Below, one piece after another: positions 43,801 to 45,325 of a stretch of 45,325 nt of DNA (its first letter is position 1; each line of letters opens with the position of its first letter). The DNA comes from Seison nebaliae. Its lineage: Eukaryota; Rotifera; Pararotatoria; Seisonacea; Seisonidae. Location: contig JALJEE010000421.1 in assembly GCA_023231475.1 (NCBI GenBank), positions 1 to 45,325 on the forward strand, read 5' to 3'. The notes beneath the pieces were generated by a model that worked only from the letters and a program-made list of their open reading frames with translations, was not told the DNA's origin and ran no database searches. The position numbers and the translations under genes are program-made.

Positions 43801-45325
43801 ATTGATTTAACTAATCAGAAGACATTAAAAAGTAATAGTCTATCAGCAGCAATTATCACAACTGTTAACGTTTCAATTGATTCTTATTATGTTGCCCATT
43901 CCATCAAACATTCGGGAGTACCATATATCCACCATTCTCACTGAATGGCACAGGAAATATTAACAAGAAAAGTAACTCGATATATGTCTGAAGTTGATAG
44001 TTCCGAAAGTTTATGATTTCGGTTCAAATCATCTCCGATATTTTCCCCCATCAAATAAATATCGATAATGGATATTGAATGATATAAATTGGTGGGAATT
44101 GATCAAACTATTAATCTAATCTCCTGTTTCTACAAAAATTTCCTTCTGCCATTCATCTGCAATTGACATAAAACTGTAAAAGAAAAATATTCTTATACGA
44201 AAACGGTCAGACCGAACTGCTGACGGTAGTAGTTGAATTTAATAATTGAATCGTTTTCCGGTCAGGATATGCACTGATGTTTGTTTTCCTAAGTTTATTC
44301 CTATTAATATCTGATACGTATGTGTCAGATTTCTACTTTGTTCTTGTCAATTCATCTCAATTCATTCATTTCAAGTCGTTTACCCATCATCATATTTAAT
44401 GATTCATTCTCGTCAAACTACTTGTCGACTTGTTACAAGAAAGCAGAGTAAAAAAATCCGATTCAGTTTCCTTACAATTTAATTACAGATCCACCGCCTC
44501 TTCACTAACCGGAGAATTAAAAGAAAGAAACCAAAAAATGGTTCTAATCTCAAATGACTTCGTACTTGTTTCTTGGAGAAAAGAAACTATTCGAACTGAC
44601 AACTGTGAGGAAAAAACGTTCCTCTTTTGACGACATACACATACATAGCAATTGAAAATTATGAATCAACGAAATAGCGAGAAATAGTCGTATCATAAGT
44701 AATAACTTCCGAATAAAACATCTCATGTTGTGACGAGAAAGAAAGTATTATCATTTTACTCCTAACACATTTTTTCGATGAGTCGTGATAATTAATCACG
44801 ATAAAGTAATGGAAAGAAAAATCGCGCGACATTTATCAACATTCTCCATAAACAGATCGTCAAATTTAATAACAATGACTATGATGAATCTCTTCTTCTA
44901 TTTGCTCATATTCGCTGGAAGACGGAGAAACTGTTCGTTCGTGTATCAGCTACATTTCATTTTGAACCTTATTAAAATCATTCGTTATAACCATCCATTC
45001 TTCACATTATTATTGATCATATCATTTTTCATCAACTATCTATAAGATGTTAACAGTCTCATAAAAATCATTCCTATATCATAACTTGTGAAGCGAAACA
45101 TGGGACGAAACATATGTTCACTGAAAATAGTCGTCGAATAAATGACAACAATTAGCCATTCCAACATTATATTCTATTTCAAATGTTCCAAACTGAAACT
45201 CTTTTCCCATTCCGCTCAATTACCAATCAGATTGACATAAACGTCGTTAAAACAACTGACTAATGTGAAACTGAGAACGAAATTTATTTTTGAAACAATT
45301 TCTGTTTTGGTTTTTTTGTCCGATT
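40886..45325. other. 4.4-kb gene-free region upstream of dachshund
   Basis: The longest stretch without a gene in an otherwise packed window. Several frames of 60-90 codons exist but show no family resemblance or splice-consistent neighbours. It contains an ATC/GAT microsatellite (43299-43337) and a short tRNA-like motif pair (43487-43533). Its position upstream of a developmental regulator suggests enhancers; I see no specific site I can defend. Confidence 0.5.
43299..43337. repeat. ATC/GAT microsatellite with inverted halves
   Basis: A run of ATC triplets (43302-43313) is followed by ATGACGATGATG and further GAT triplets, so the two halves can pair as a hairpin. Confidence 0.7.

Noticed and set aside
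44000-44060. GGTTCAAATC as a tRNA B box
   Set aside because: No A box at suitable distance and no cloverleaf could be drawn.

Overview
The window is nuclear DNA of a small-genome animal. It is AT-rich (roughly 70 % by eye), genes lie close together, and introns are tiny (mostly 41-75 bp). The gene set is metazoan: Dachshund, a BRWD/PHIP chromatin reader, CDC45, RAD23, a CDC50/TMEM30 flippase subunit, a PIP4P/TMEM55 lysosomal protein, a secreted RNase T2, and a Hog (Hint) protein built like the nematode Quahog. That last gene makes a nematode or close relative the best guess, but this rests on architecture only and is not proven.

Layout. 1-141: two convergent gene ends. 1150-4605 (-): a 1151-aa orphan protein with a Pro/Gln/Tyr heptad repeat. 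5251-13483 (-): BRWD/PHIP-like gene, with probable LisH-type N-terminal exons at 13948-14335. 15301-16169 (+) and 16690-17015 (-): two small spliced genes I could not name. 17243-20512 (+): Hog protein. 21647-22822 (-): PIP4P/TMEM55. 25308-26039 (-): RNase T2. 26706-28730 (-) and 29278-30542 (+): CDC45 and RAD23, head to head. 30979-32816 (+): leucine-rich-repeat protein. 33200-34029 (-): unnamed 162-aa gene. 34106-35667 (-): CDC50/TMEM30. 37038-38221: a MULE-like DNA transposon with a 9-bp target duplication and a FLYWCH-like fragment. 38830-40885 (-): dachshund, followed upstream by about 4.4 kb without a recognisable gene.

I rebuilt the spliced genes by hand from reading phase and protein family conservation. 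The most unusual result comes from this. Of 28 introns anchored by conserved protein sequence, 26 begin with GTT and only one begins with GTG and one with GTC; none has the usual GTRAGT. The 5' splice consensus of this genome therefore seems to have shifted to T at +3. Many introns are also a multiple of three or lack stops, so long open frames run through them.

There is no operon-like logic to the gene order. Themes present are DNA replication and repair (CDC45, RAD23), chromatin and transcription (BRWD, Dachshund), membrane and lysosome biology (CDC50, PIP4P, RNase T2) and secreted signalling or cuticle-type function (Hog protein). No retrovirus-like element, CRISPR array, rRNA or convincing tRNA was seen.
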